From: Cognataquiflexum aquatile
Lineage (GTDB): Bacteria; Bacteroidota; Bacteroidia; Cytophagales; Cyclobacteriaceae
Reading direction: 5' to 3'
Length of the DNA: 64,000 bases
NCBI RefSeq assembly: GCF_003316845.1
Contig: NZ_QMIK01000001.1
Location: forward strand, 1-64,000
In this document: positions 1-9,285 of the stretch, piece after piece
Numbering within the stretch: the first letter of the stretch is position 1
How the letters are laid out: each line of letters starts with the position of its first letter
Notes under the pieces: generated by a model
The model's input: only the letters and a program-made list of their open reading frames with translations
Told to the model about the DNA's origin: nothing
Database searches by the model: none
Translations under genes and position numbers: made by a program

Positions 1-75
1 CGGCGAAGCCGCATTTCCCCTCCCCCTCCAATGCCGAATCTGCGGTGGCCGAGCTTGCCGAGGCCCATTTTTATT
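1..75. repeat. REP-like intergenic repeat, cut by window edge
   Basis: A short hairpin CGGCgaaGCCG is followed by a C-rich stretch and GGTGGCCGAGCTTGCCGAGG, which can itself fold. The same order of parts (GCGGCaaaGCCGC, C-run, CAAT, CGGTGG-C/T-CGA) recurs around 18399-18470, and CCTCGGCAAGCTCGG at 18359 is the reverse complement of part of it. This points to a dispersed palindromic repeat family. The rest of the stretch up to araA shows no supported gene. Confidence 0.6.
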
Positions 76-225
76 TTTATCTGAAAGCCAAAAAAATGTA
101 TGACTCTTTAAATAAATGATTGGCTGTTTTTTTTAGAGAGGGCTATCCAATTGAAGCATGAATGTCTGCTCAAATTAATTCAAACCCCGATCTATGGACT
201 ATTGTCTGCCAACTATCGACTCCTT

Positions 226-1728
226 CTACTTATCAAAAACCTTATAATATACCTCACTCCATTTCAATTCATTCTGAAGATTTCTGATAGTTGTTTGACC
301 ATCAATATTGACTGATTCTATTCCTGCAATGTTGGCAAAGTCATTTAGAATTGTCGTAGATAGGTTTTGGCTGAAGCAGGTATGGTGTGAACCTCCGGCC
401 AAAATCCAGGCTCCGCACCCGGTTTTCATATCAGGCAAAGGCTTCCACATAACCCTTGCGACCGGTAATTTGGGCAAATCATGAGGAGCATCCACAGCCT
501 CCACTTCATTGACAATCATCCTGAATCTATTTCCCATATCCACGAGGGAGGCATTGAGCCCTCTTCCGGCTTTTACATTGAAAACAAGCCTGACAGGATC
601 TTCTTTGCCTCCGATTCCCAATGGATGCACCTCGCAGGAAGGTTTGCCTGAAGCGAGACATTCATCCACCTCAAGCATATGTGAACCCAATACAAGGGTA
701 TTTTCAGGATAAAAATGATAGGTGTAATCCTCCATAAAGGCATTCCCGCCTTCCAAGCCCGTACCCATTACTTTCATTGCCCTGACTAGAGCGGCTGTTT
801 TCCAATCCCCCTCACCGGCATAACCAAAACCTTTGTTCATCAGTCTTTGGACAGCGATTCCCGGAAGTTGGCGCATGCCATGCAGGTCTTCAAATGTGTT
901 GGAAAAAGCTTTGAATCCGCCTTCTGTTAAAAAACTCTCCAATCCGATTTCTATCCTCGCAGCTTCGACCAAAGAGTCTCTTTTTGCACCACCGTTTTTT
1001 AGATTTTCTGCCAAAGCATAAGTACGCTCATATTCTTTGATCAGGTTGTTGATTTCTGAATCGGTCACAGCATTGATTTTTTGGACCAAATCTCCTACAG
1101 GAAAGGTATTGACAGCAAATCCAAATCGCATTTCAGCCTCGACTTTATCACCTTCTGTGACGGCTACATTGCGCATGTTGTCTCCAAACCTTGCGATTTT
1201 CATGCCCTGCCAGTCATGCCATCCGCTAGCTGCGCGGCACCAACCGTCGATTTCCAGATGCACTTCTTTGTCTTTCCAAAATCCCACCACCACTTTTCTG
1301 TTGATCCGCATACGGCTTGTCAAAAAACCAAATTCCCGATCTCCATGGGCACTTTGGTTGAGGTTCATAAAATCCATATCGATGGAATTCCAAGGAATAT
1401 CCCGATTGAATTGGGTATGCAGATGGAGTAGGGGTTTATTTAGGATTTTGAGACCATTGATCCACATTTTGGCAGGAGAAAAAGTGTGCATCCAGGTAAT
1501 GATTCCGATGCAATTCAATGCTTGGTTAGCATCCTGACAGATTTTAAATATTTCTTCAGTGGTTTTAACGATGGGTTTGAAAAGGATTTTGACAGAAATG
1601 TCATTGGTCTGGTTGAGATATTCAGCAATAACTTGCTCATGTTCAGCTACTTTTGCCAAAGTTTCCTCTCCATAAAGGTGTTGGCTTCCTGTGATAAACC
1701 AAACTTCGTTTTGGGGGATTTTTTTCAT
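226..1728 (-). CDS. araA: L-arabinose isomerase
   Basis: Converts L-arabinose to L-ribulose, the first step of cytoplasmic arabinose catabolism. The 500-residue length is the normal length of the family. The catalytic metal-site residues known from E. coli AraA can be placed: E306 in YAGEGDW, E333 in [10 protein letters not shown]350 in GSHMLE and a His of GGSHHTC near residue 449. It is transcribed away from the araR gene, on the same strand, behind a gap that carries a candidate AraR operator. araB and araD lie on the opposite strand further along, so the pathway is split into two transcription units. Identification is firm. Confidence 0.97.
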   Translation of the reverse strand: MKKIPQNEVWFITGSQHLYGEETLAKVAEHEQVIAEYLNQTNDISVKILFKPIVKTTEEIFKICQDANQALNCIGIITWMHTFSPAKMWINGLKILNKPLLHLHTQFNRDIPWNSIDMDFMNLNQSAHGDREFGFLTSRMRINRKVVVGFWKDKEVHLEIDGWCRAASGWHDWQGMKIARFGDNMRNVAVTEGDKVEAEMRFGFAVNTFPVGDLVQKINAVTDSEINNLIKEYERTYALAENLKNGGAKRDSLVEAARIEIGLESFLTEGGFKAFSNTFEDLHGMRQLPGIAVQRLMNKGFGYAGEGDWKTAALVRAMKVMGTGLEGGNAFMEDYTYHFYPENTLVLGSHMLEVDECLASGKPSCEVHPLGIGGKEDPVRLVFNVKAGRGLNASLVDMGNRFRMIVNEVEAVDAPHDLPKLPVARVMWKPLPDMKTGCGAWILAGGSHHTCFSQNLSTTILNDFANIAGIESVNIDGQTTIRNLQNELKWSEVYYKVFDK

Positions 1729-1867
1729 GTTAGTGTCCTTTTTGAAAAAGAATAGGTTATGTTAAGTGTATTTTTTTGCCAAGCTTGGTTAAATCAGCCT
1801 TTGAATCGAAAACCCAAGATCCGGGCAAGTGGGATTGCTATTTTTCCTGAAGATAAAAGTAAATTAA

Positions 1868-1890
1868 TTAAGTGTAATAATTACACCTAA
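1868..1890. promoter_or_regulatory. candidate AraR operator upstream of araA
   Basis: The core GTGTAATAATTACAC (1872-1886) is an odd-length palindrome with flanks TTAA and CTAA. It lies 140 bases upstream of the araA start. On the araA strand it is followed within about 20 bases by TACTTTTA, which resembles the Bacteroidetes -7 box. A related site occurs at 2772-2793 beside the regulator and GH51 genes. Bacteroidetes AraR regulators of the Nudix type are known to control arabinose genes through palindromic sites. Assigning this site to AraR is inference. Confidence 0.6.
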
Positions 1891-1922
1891 TGAAAACAAT
1901 TTAATTATAATAGAGACCAGAA

Positions 1923-2633
1923 TTATTCCCTTGCAGCGGTGATTTCATGAAGCGGGATGATTTTTTGGATTGTCAAAACAGTTTCTTTGTATTGTTTGAC
2001 ATCCAAAGAATAGTAAAATGCACCTTTTTTTGAGCTCAGTTTGTCTTTGTCTTTTTCTTTCTTCAAAAGATTGGTGGAAAGTAACTTTCTGGTGAAATTT
2101 CTTTTGTCAAATTTTGTATTGTAAAGACCCTCATACATGGTCTGTAATTGTGGCAAAGTGAATTTTTCAGGAAGCAATTCAAAGAGAATGGGTTGGAAAG
2201 CAGCTTTATACCGTAATTTATCCAATGCGATTTCTACCATTTCCTGATGGTCAAAAATAAGTTTTGGAAGCTCCTTCATTGGAAACCATCTCGCATGAAA
2301 ATCATCATTGATTTGTTGTTGGTATTTTTTAATGTCAATCAATGCCACATAAGTCACCGCAATTACCCTTTCAATTGGATCTCTGTTTGGCTTGCTGAAT
2401 GACTTCATTTCTTCAAGATAAATATCCTGAAGTCCGGTGAGTTGTTTCAAGATCCTGGAAGCTGCTTCATCGAGCGATTCCTCAGGCTGAACAAAACCCC
2501 CCATCAAAGACCATTTTTCTTTTTCAGGTGCAAAGCCACGTTGGATCAAAAGCAATTTGTATTCGGTTCCATCAAATCCAAAAACAATGCAATCGACTGC
2601 TACAAGGAACCGGGTTTGGTTTGAGTATTTCAT
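1923..2633 (-). CDS. araR: Nudix-domain (NrtR/AraR-type) arabinose regulator
   Basis: 236 residues: an N-terminal Nudix fold (about 1-150) followed by a winged-helix domain (about 160-230). The Nudix box begins GGFVQPEESLDEAASR, but the metal-binding glutamates of the usual R-E-x-x-E-E pattern are replaced (R-I-L-K-Q-L), so hydrolase activity is unlikely. That pattern fits regulators whose Nudix domain has become a ligand sensor, as known for NrtR and for AraR of gut Bacteroidetes. It sits between araA and the divergent GH51-araB-araD unit, with candidate operators on both sides. Ligand (arabinose) and target sites are inferred from context. Confidence 0.85.
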   Translation of the reverse strand: MKYSNQTRFLVAVDCIVFGFDGTEYKLLLIQRGFAPEKEKWSLMGGFVQPEESLDEAASRILKQLTGLQDIYLEEMKSFSKPNRDPIERVIAVTYVALIDIKKYQQQINDDFHARWFPMKELPKLIFDHQEMVEIALDKLRYKAAFQPILFELLPEKFTLPQLQTMYEGLYNTKFDKRNFTRKLLSTNLLKKEKDKDKLSSKKGAFYYSLDVKQYKETVLTIQKIIPLHEITAARE

Positions 2634-2771
2634 TAATTATTAAAATCTATCCCTGATTATTTTAGCAAAAGATATGTAAAATCTTAGATTAAATTCCAAT
2701 GTGTGATTTTGCAGGCAAAGTTTTATGTTGTTCAAATCAACGGGATTCATTTGATGGTTCTTGTTTGATTA

Positions 2772-2793
2772 TTAGTGTAAAAAATACAATTAA
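2772..2793. promoter_or_regulatory. candidate AraR operator between araR and GH51 gene
   Basis: TTAGTGTAAAAAATACA followed by ATTAA resembles the stronger palindrome before araA (GTGTAA, spacer, TTACAC). It lies in the 310-base divergent region between araR and the arabinofuranosidase gene, where a shared operator could control both directions. The rest of that region shows no RNA gene or ORF of note. Confidence 0.5.
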
Positions 2794-2943
2794 TTTTTGT
2801 CGATTAAGGTTTAATTTCTAATATTAGATGGTATATCACAGTGGAAGTAATTAAATGAATCTCTTTCTTTCAAAGTGAAATCCAAAAAATGATTTACATC
2901 TTCACCTGCAATAATTGAATCAAAACAACAAAATTAAAATCAT

Positions 2944-4494
2944 ATGAAAACAAATTGCTTGAAAGGATTTACAGTGGTGGCATTCATCCTGATTTCGTTC
3001 CTTTCCAACGCCCAGACTAGCAGACTGATCGTGAATGCCGATCAGGGAAGTGCCATTATCAACAAACATATATATGGTCATTTTGCCGAGCACCTTGGAA
3101 GAAATATCTATGGGGGAATCTGGGTAGGGCCGGATTCCAAAATCCCCAATGAGGAAGGTTACCGATTGGATGTCATGAAAGCTATCCAAAAGCTGGAGAT
3201 TCCCAACCTGCGTTGGCCGGGAGGTTGCTTTGCAGATGAATACCATTGGACAGACGGTATCGGCAATCCAAAAGACCGTCCTACGATGATCAACACCCAT
3301 TGGGGTGGCGTGGTAGAAGACAATTCCTTTGGAACACATGAATTCATGAATTTTGCCAAAAAAATCGGTGCAGAACCTTATATCACGGGTAATGTTGGGA
3401 GTGGTTCGGTCGATGAGATGTCCAAATGGATCGAATATATCAATTTTGACGGGGTCAGTCCGATGTCAAACCTGAGAAAGAAAAACGGCCAGGACGAACC
3501 TTGGGATATCAAATATTGGGGTGTTGGAAATGAAAACTGGGGCTGCGGTGGCAATATGACAGCCGAATATTATGCCAATGAATACAGAAGATATGCAACC
3601 TATGCGAGGGATTATGGGGCAAATAAACTATATAAAATCGCAGGTGGAGCTAACAGTAATGATTATAACTGGACTGAAGTATTGATGAAAAACATTCCCC
3701 TCAATATGATGGATGGGCTTTCGGTACATTATTATACCATGACTGGTTCTTGGACTGACAAGAAATCGGCTACTATTTTTGACAAAGAAACTTACTTGGA
3801 GACTTTGAGGAAAGCTGCGGGTATTGAGGAATTGATAAAGCGCCATGGTGCTATCATGGACCAATATGATCCTGAAAAAAGAATAGGAATGATCGTTGAT
3901 GAATGGGGAACTTGGTATCAAGTCGAACCTGGAACCAACCCTGGATTCCTTTACCAACAAAATACCATGCGAGATGCACACGTGGCGGCTATTTCACTGA
4001 ATATTTTCAATAAACATGCTGACCGTGTCCATATGGCTAATTTGGCCCAAACGGTCAACGTGCTGCAGGCCATCATCCTTACCAATGATACAGACATGAT
4101 CCTTACCCCGACATACCATGTTTTTGATCTGTATAAGCCTCATAAAGATGCCACTTTGCTTTCCCACCATCTTGTGACGGAAGTTGTGTCTTATGGCAAA
4201 GAAAAACTGGAAGCTTTGAATGTATCTACTTCCAAATCTCCCGACGGAACGGTAAATATCAGCATTGCAAATATTCATCCTGACAAGAAAATTGACCTTG
4301 ATGTGGTGTTGAGAGGGATTTCAGCCAAGACTGTAACAGCGGAATATGTGACGGCTCCGTCCATCGATTCTTACAATACTTTTGAAAAAAAGGAGGTAGT
4401 CAAAAAAGCAGCTTTCAAAGATTTCAAATTGGATAAAGACAACCTGAAAATTGCTGTTCCCGCCAATTCAGTCTTGATGGTAAGGGTGAAGTAA
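2944..4494 (+). CDS. GH51 alpha-L-arabinofuranosidase, exported
   Basis: Releases L-arabinose from arabinan or arabinoxylan side chains and so feeds the araA/araB/araD pathway. The 516-residue protein starts with a signal peptide (residues 1-24, ending SNAQ). A TIM-barrel holds the acid/base E197 in WGVGNENW and the nucleophile E320 in VDEWGTW. A C-terminal beta-sandwich follows from about residue 400. The N-terminal pattern [17 protein letters not shown] is typical of GH51. The next gene, araB, follows at 51 bases, so co-transcription is likely. Periplasmic or surface location is inferred from the signal peptide. Confidence 0.95.
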   Translation: MKTNCLKGFTVVAFILISFLSNAQTSRLIVNADQGSAIINKHIYGHFAEHLGRNIYGGIWVGPDSKIPNEEGYRLDVMKAIQKLEIPNLRWPGGCFADEYHWTDGIGNPKDRPTMINTHWGGVVEDNSFGTHEFMNFAKKIGAEPYITGNVGSGSVDEMSKWIEYINFDGVSPMSNLRKKNGQDEPWDIKYWGVGNENWGCGGNMTAEYYANEYRRYATYARDYGANKLYKIAGGANSNDYNWTEVLMKNIPLNMMDGLSVHYYTMTGSWTDKKSATIFDKETYLETLRKAAGIEELIKRHGAIMDQYDPEKRIGMIVDEWGTWYQVEPGTNPGFLYQQNTMRDAHVAAISLNIFNKHADRVHMANLAQTVNVLQAIILTNDTDMILTPTYHVFDLYKPHKDATLLSHHLVTEVVSYGKEKLEALNVSTSKSPDGTVNISIANIHPDKKIDLDVVLRGISAKTVTAEYVTAPSIDSYNTFEKKEVVKKAAFKDFKLDKDNLKIAVPANSVLMVRVK

Positions 4495-4545
4495 TGTTTT
4501 GTAATAAGAATTAATTTGGTTTGGGGAAAAACTGATATAAATACC

Positions 4546-6213
4546 ATGGAGGATAATTATGTAATCGGGTTGGATTATGGGACAGATTCTGTCAGGGCGG
4601 TTTTGGTGAATACCAAAAACGGTGACTGCGTGGCAAGCCACGTTGTTTTATACCCAAGATGGAAAGCCGGTAAGTACTGCAATCCGGTAGAAAACCAATT
4701 CAGGCAACATCCATTGGATCATTTGGAGGGATTGGAAGCGAGCGTCAAAAGGGTGATGGAAAAATCCAAAATCCCAGCTTCACAAGTCAAAGCCATTTGT
4801 GTGGATACCACAGGTTCTTCCCCTTTGCCTGTGGATGATAAAGGACAATCCCTGGCCATGAATCCTACATTTGCAGAAAACCCAAATGCCATGATGGTAC
4901 TATGGAAGGACCATACGGCCATCAAGGAAGCCGATGAAATCAACCATATTGCCCGAACTTGGGGAGGGGAGGATTACACCAAATACGAAGGCGGAATTTA
5001 CTCTTCAGAGTGGTTTTGGTCTAAAATATTACATGTCGTAAGAGAGGACCAAAAGGTGGCTGATGCGGCGTTTTCCTGGATGGAGCATTGTGATTATATC
5101 ACTGCACAATTGATTGGAAATGAAGATCCTTTGACTCTAAAGCGAAGCAGGTGTGCGGCAGGACATAAAGCACTCTGGCATGAAACCTGGGGTGGATTGC
5201 CGCCCAAAGAGTTTTTAGGATTGTTCCATCCTAATTTAGCTTCATTAAGAGATCGTCTATATTCCGAAACCTTTACTTCTGACAATCAGGCAGGAAACCT
5301 TAGCCGAAATTGGGCAGAAAGGTTGGGTTTGACCATAGACACAGTCGTAGCTGTGGGAACATTTGATGCCCATGCAGGCGCTGTCGGTGGTGAGATATCA
5401 GAAAATACCCTGATCAAAGTAATGGGAACCTCCACTTGTGACATCATGATTACTTCTAAAGAGAATCTTGGAAACAACCTGATACAGGGAATCTGTGGGC
5501 AAGTGGATGGATCGGTTATCCCTGGCATGATCGGTTTGGAAGCCGGTCAATCAGGTTTTGGGGATGTATTGGCATGGTTTAGGGATTTGATTACCAAACC
5601 AAGTATCGATTTGATCCAAAAAAGTATTCATTTGGATGAAAGCCAAAAAGCAAAACTGATTGAAGAAGTCGAAGAAAATCTCATAACCCAACTTTCTGAA
5701 GAGGCGCTTAAAATTCCCGTGAATGAATCTAAAATAGTTGCACTTGATTGGATCAATGGGCGAAGGACTCCTGACGCCAATCAAGCTTTGAAAGGAGCGA
5801 TTATGGGTTTGAATATGGGTTCGGATGCAGCGAGGGTTTTCAAATCCTTGGTGGAAGCCATCAGCTTTGGTTCCAAAAAGATTGTCGACAGGTTTGAGGA
5901 AGAAGGGGTAAAAATCGAGACAGTAATCGGAATGGGAGGTGTGGCCAAAAAGTCCAAACTTGTCATGCAGACATTGGCAGATGTGCTTAATATGCCCATA
6001 AAGGTGGCCACATCAGACCAAGCACCGGCTTTAGGTGCAGCCATATATGCAGCAGTTGCAGCAGGAATCCATTCAGATACACAAGCAGCAATCAAGGCCA
6101 TGAGCAATGGATTTGATGAAGTTTACCATCCCATTCCCAAAAATGTAAACCATTATAAAAAGCTTTATAAGGAATATGGGGGGTTTGGGGAGTTTGTCGA
6201 GGGAAATAAGTGA
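4546..6213 (+). CDS. araB: Ribulokinase
   Basis: Phosphorylates L-ribulose to L-ribulose 5-phosphate. It is a 555-residue FGGY-family sugar kinase. The N-terminal phosphate-binding motif is GLDYGTDSVRAVLV, the substrate region has GTFDAHAG, and the C-terminal nucleotide site has GMGGVAKKS and PALGAAIYAA. The open frame extends to a TTG at 4516, but ATG 4546 (MEDNYVIGLDYG) matches the usual start of the family, just before the first beta strand. It lies between the GH51 gene and araD. The araB-araD link is interrupted by a 600-base insert carrying a four-helix-bundle gene. Confidence 0.96.
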   Translation: MEDNYVIGLDYGTDSVRAVLVNTKNGDCVASHVVLYPRWKAGKYCNPVENQFRQHPLDHLEGLEASVKRVMEKSKIPASQVKAICVDTTGSSPLPVDDKGQSLAMNPTFAENPNAMMVLWKDHTAIKEADEINHIARTWGGEDYTKYEGGIYSSEWFWSKILHVVREDQKVADAAFSWMEHCDYITAQLIGNEDPLTLKRSRCAAGHKALWHETWGGLPPKEFLGLFHPNLASLRDRLYSETFTSDNQAGNLSRNWAERLGLTIDTVVAVGTFDAHAGAVGGEISENTLIKVMGTSTCDIMITSKENLGNNLIQGICGQVDGSVIPGMIGLEAGQSGFGDVLAWFRDLITKPSIDLIQKSIHLDESQKAKLIEEVEENLITQLSEEALKIPVNESKIVALDWINGRRTPDANQALKGAIMGLNMGSDAARVFKSLVEAISFGSKKIVDRFEEEGVKIETVIGMGGVAKKSKLVMQTLADVLNMPIKVATSDQAPALGAAIYAAVAAGIHSDTQAAIKAMSNGFDEVYHPIPKNVNHYKKLYKEYGGFGEFVEGNK

Positions 6214-6250
6214 AGGCTGAAGGATGAAGGAAAAAGGATGAAGGTTTAGG
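6212..6250. repeat. purine-rich GGATGAAGG repeat, left flank of insert
   Basis: GAAGG-CTGAAGGATGAAGG followed by AAAAAGGATGAAGG starts at the araB stop codon. The complementary pyrimidine version occurs at 6762-6828, so the two tracts form an imperfect inverted pair around the four-helix-bundle gene. Confidence 0.6.
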
Positions 6251-6372
6251 TAAACTTAAAGTAAAAAGGTTTGATCCTATCCATTATGGTATTCCCGGAT
6301 TTGTTGTTATTTTCAAAAAACGGTATTATTTCAATATCATAACTTCCTTTTTAACATCAATCTCGAAGTGAA

Positions 6373-6723
6373 ATGCAAAATGACCTGAAAGAAAGAACAA
6401 AAAAGTTTGCGATCTCAATTATTGATTTGGTAGAAAAGCTTCCCAATACTATTTCTGGCAGAGCTATTGGAAACCAACTTGTAAGAAGTGGTACTTCGGT
6501 GGCTGCTAATTACAGGGCTGCAAGTAGAGCAAGAAGTGATAGAGAGTTTATTTCAAAAATTGGAGTGGTGGTTGAAGAGTCAGACGAAAGTGGATTTTGG
6601 TTAGAATTGATAGGAGAAAAAAAATGGATGGAAGTATCAAATCTTATCAAAGAATCCAATGAATTAACTGCAATATTTGTTTCTATTGTAATGAAAGTAA
6701 AAAGCAGAGAATCAAAAAAATAG
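6373..6723 (+). CDS. Four-helix-bundle protein (23S rRNA intervening-sequence family)
   Basis: This 116-residue protein has the signature of the family found in 23S rRNA intervening sequences: RTKKFAISIIDLVEKLPNT, then GRAIGNQLVRSGTSVAANYR, then ARSDREFISKIGVVVEESDE. Structures of relatives are all-helical bundles that pentamerise. The cellular role is unknown. Such genes are common as isolated insertions in Bacteroidetes chromosomes. Here it interrupts araB-araD and is flanked by inverted purine/pyrimidine tracts, which suggests it arrived as a unit. It has no visible link to arabinose metabolism. Confidence 0.9.
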   Translation: MQNDLKERTKKFAISIIDLVEKLPNTISGRAIGNQLVRSGTSVAANYRAASRARSDREFISKIGVVVEESDESGFWLELIGEKKWMEVSNLIKESNELTAIFVSIVMKVKSRESKK

Positions 6724-6761
6724 AAGTTCCAATAACCGTTTAATTGTTTCTTAAAATCTAT

Positions 6762-6828
6762 TCTTCCTTTCCCTCTACCCTCTACCCTCATCCTTCATCC
6801 CTCATCCCTCTACCTTCATCCTTTATCC
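6762..6828. repeat. pyrimidine-rich CCTTCATCC repeat, right flank of insert
   Basis: Repeated CCCTCTACC, CCTTCATCC and CTCATCC units end 10 bases before the araD start. Their reverse complement matches the GGATGAAGG tract after araB. Short repeats of this type are prone to copy-number change. Confidence 0.6.
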
Positions 6829-6838
6829 GTCAAAACCA

Positions 6839-7543
6839 ATGTCAAAATTCCAAGCCCTCAAACAAGAATGCTTTGCTGCGAATATGCAACTGCCAAAGTT
6901 GGATTTGGTGGTCTATACTTTTGGGAATGTCAGTGCTGTGGACAGGGAAAAAGGTGTTTTTGCCATCAAACCAAGCGGAGTTCCCTATGAAGAACTGAAA
7001 GTGGAGGATATTGTGATTGTGGACTTTGACAATAACGTCATTGAAGGAAAGATGCGGCCTTCCTCTGATACCAAGACACATGCATTTCTTTACAAACATT
7101 GGGAAAATATTGGAGGAATCTGTCACACTCATTCGACCTATGCAGTTGCTTGGGCACAGGCGCAGATGGATATCCCGATTTTTGGGACGACACATGCAGA
7201 TCATCTTACAGCGGATATTCCGTGTGCACCTCCAATGTCAAACAGCTTGATTCAGGGAGATTATGAGCACAATACCGGTCAGCAGATTTTGGATTGCTTT
7301 GCTTCCAAAGGGTTAAGACCCGATGAAGTCGAAATGGTGCTGATTGGAAATCATGGACCATTTGCTTGGGGAAAAAATGCCGCTAAAGCAGTTTACAACA
7401 GCAAAGTGATGGAAGAAATCGCCAGAATGGCTTATCTGACCTTACAGATCAATCCCAATGCCCCAAGGCTTAAAGATGCCCTGATCAAAAAACATTTTGA
7501 GCGGAAGCATGGAAAAGATGCTTACTACGGTCAGGGTTGCTGA
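6839..7543 (+). CDS. araD: L-ribulose-5-phosphate 4-epimerase
   Basis: Completes the arabinose pathway by making D-xylulose 5-phosphate. At 234 residues it has the usual length of the class II aldolase/epimerase family. The metal-site histidines are visible in GGICHTHSTYAVAWAQ and in LIGNHGPFAWG, and the GTTHADHL segment matches the catalytic loop. It closes the plus-strand arabinose unit. It may still be co-transcribed with araB across the inserted gene, since no strong terminator is visible between them. Confidence 0.95.
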   Translation: MSKFQALKQECFAANMQLPKLDLVVYTFGNVSAVDREKGVFAIKPSGVPYEELKVEDIVIVDFDNNVIEGKMRPSSDTKTHAFLYKHWENIGGICHTHSTYAVAWAQAQMDIPIFGTTHADHLTADIPCAPPMSNSLIQGDYEHNTGQQILDCFASKGLRPDEVEMVLIGNHGPFAWGKNAAKAVYNSKVMEEIARMAYLTLQINPNAPRLKDALIKKHFERKHGKDAYYGQGC

Positions 7544-7612
7544 TTCTCCAATTATTCTGAAAGTGATAAGAGCGTGTTTTTTAAAAAATCGGTAATTTTA
7601 TACGAAGCAGCA

Positions 7613-8353
7613 TTAAATGTCCGTTTCCTTTTCGCCTTCTTTTTTAACCTTCAATGCCCTTTTGGTAACTTTCAAATCTCTGAAATAACCGATCGTACCA
7701 ATATCAACATAAAGGCCTACAAATCCCTTCTTGGTTTTGCCCAACATTTTATCCACGATAAAGGAGGAATACTTCAAGTCATTGATATACATTTCGGCAG
7801 ATTCACCATTTACTTCTATTCTCATGGTGATCCACTCATTGAGGGCCACAGGGGCCGAACCTTCATACCTGAAAGGGGCAATCTTCCGCAAAGTGTCAAA
7901 TTTAAAGTCGGGATACGAGAAGTACTGTACGGTATGGTTTCTCCGAAGTTGGTTATCGGACCTTCCTACTTTTGGCCTTACATAAATACTCTCAAATCCC
8001 GAATCATCTTCCTGAATCCTGAAATAAAGACCGATAAATCCTGCAATGCCTGAGTAAGGGGCAGGATTTTGTAATTGGCTGTACATTTTGACTTCAATGG
8101 TTCCGTTTTCAAAGTCACCCAACCCTACAAGCCGGGCATAATGCGGTTCATCCACCGTGGCCTCTATCCGTGTCGAATCAAAAGGGAGGGCATTTAAGTC
8201 CCGTTCGATTTTTAAGACTTTTTTTCCTTGAAATTTCACCACCCCGCCGGTGACATTGTGAAGTTCAAACTCCTGGTTTTTGAGTTTCAGATTTTGGGCA
8301 TTGCCACCAAAGGCGATCAATACCAAAAGTATAATTATAAGGAATTTATTCAT
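7613..8353 (-). CDS. Exported LamG/DUF1080-like protein
   Basis: The 246-residue protein begins with a signal peptide (MNKFLIIILL to GGNAQ, about residues 1-20). This start was preferred over upstream in-frame ATGs that would place a polar extension before it. The body reads as a concanavalin-A-like beta-sandwich, with a segment like GDFENGTIEVKM and the later phrase GFVGLYVDIGT, as in LamG and DUF1080 proteins. The tail is Lys/Glu-rich. The function is unknown; carbohydrate binding is possible from the fold only. It converges with araD and is separately transcribed. Confidence 0.75.
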   Translation of the reverse strand: MNKFLIIILLVLIAFGGNAQNLKLKNQEFELHNVTGGVVKFQGKKVLKIERDLNALPFDSTRIEATVDEPHYARLVGLGDFENGTIEVKMYSQLQNPAPYSGIAGFIGLYFRIQEDDSGFESIYVRPKVGRSDNQLRRNHTVQYFSYPDFKFDTLRKIAPFRYEGSAPVALNEWITMRIEVNGESAEMYINDLKYSSFIVDKMLGKTKKGFVGLYVDIGTIGYFRDLKVTKRALKVKKEGEKETDI

Positions 8354-8437
8354 TTCCATAATGTTTTTTGAGGATGTGGAAGATTCTACAAAAGTCAACA
8401 TAATCAACGGCCTATACCCTTAAACTAGGTTAAGAAA

Positions 8438-9043
8438 TCAGCCCTTGGATTGGAGGTTCTTCCGGATTTTGCTCAAAAATTCAGGGGTAATCCCGAGATA
8501 GGAGGCAATTTGAGTATTGGGAATCCTGTTAAAAAGATGGGGATATTGTTCCAAAAAACTCAAATACCTTTCCTCAGCCGTAGAACTGAACAGCTGTCCG
8601 ATCCGCTCTTGCTGCTGCATAAAATGGTTTTCCAACAACACCCTAAAAATCCTGTCAAACTTTGGAGCCTTGATATACAGGTCAAGCAAATCCCGGTGTG
8701 TGATGCGAAGTACTAGGGTATCTTCCAAAGCTTCAATATTCAAAGTTGAAGGGATTCTTTTATGGAAACTTGTGAGGTCAAGAATCCAATAATTCTCCGT
8801 TGCAAACTGAAAAACGTGGTAATCCCCTTTTTCATCAACTTTAAAAAGCCTGAGACATCCTTTAACCACAAAATCAAAATGGTCACATATTTTACCCTGC
8901 TGCAGCGCAAACTGCTTTTTGGCAAAAGTGAGGGGATGGAATTTAGCTTCAACCAATTCTTTCTCCTCCCGCTTTAAAGGAATGAGTTTTCCGAAATAAT
9001 CAAGCAGAGGTTGACATGAAGTTAAATTTGCGTTATTGCTCAT
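8438..9043 (-). CDS. Crp/Fnr-family transcriptional regulator
   Basis: A 201-residue protein with a cyclic-nucleotide-binding-type beta-roll (about 20-120) and a C-terminal helix-turn-helix (RIPNTQIASYLGITPEFLSKIR). Many Bacteroidetes regulators of this shape control redox or stress genes, and the effector is usually unknown. No Fe-S cysteine cluster is visible. The start at 9043 (MSNNANLTSCQ) was chosen because the upstream 24 codons form a hydrophobic extension not expected in this family. It is divergent from the amine oxidase gene, which might be its target, but no clear operator was seen. Confidence 0.85.
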   Translation of the reverse strand: MSNNANLTSCQPLLDYFGKLIPLKREEKELVEAKFHPLTFAKKQFALQQGKICDHFDFVVKGCLRLFKVDEKGDYHVFQFATENYWILDLTSFHKRIPSTLNIEALEDTLVLRITHRDLLDLYIKAPKFDRIFRVLLENHFMQQQERIGQLFSSTAEERYLSFLEQYPHLFNRIPNTQIASYLGITPEFLSKIRKNLQSKG

Positions 9044-9285
9044 TTTCAAGATTTTCCGGGAAGTCTTAGCTTCAAATATAAACAGGATCAGGGTAACTGT
9101 TGGTTTTTTTTGCATCCTGATATCGGGGTAATGGACTTCTGCTCAGGAAATGATTTACGAAAAAGATTTTAAGCTTTGGTTATTTAAAAAAGACCCCAAA
9201 TACTAGTTGCCGGTTCCCAAACCATTAATTCCTTTTCTCTGTTTGTTCTTTATGGATTGGATTACCTTTGGGAAAACATCAGAAA

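Noticed and set aside
3-119. Open plus-strand frame from the window edge ending in MYDSLNK
   Set aside because: It could be the end of a gene cut by the window, but most of it overlaps the palindromic repeat and there is too little to support a product.
1037-1537. 166-codon plus-strand frame within araA
   Set aside because: It is antisense to araA, which is firmly identified; a shadow frame.
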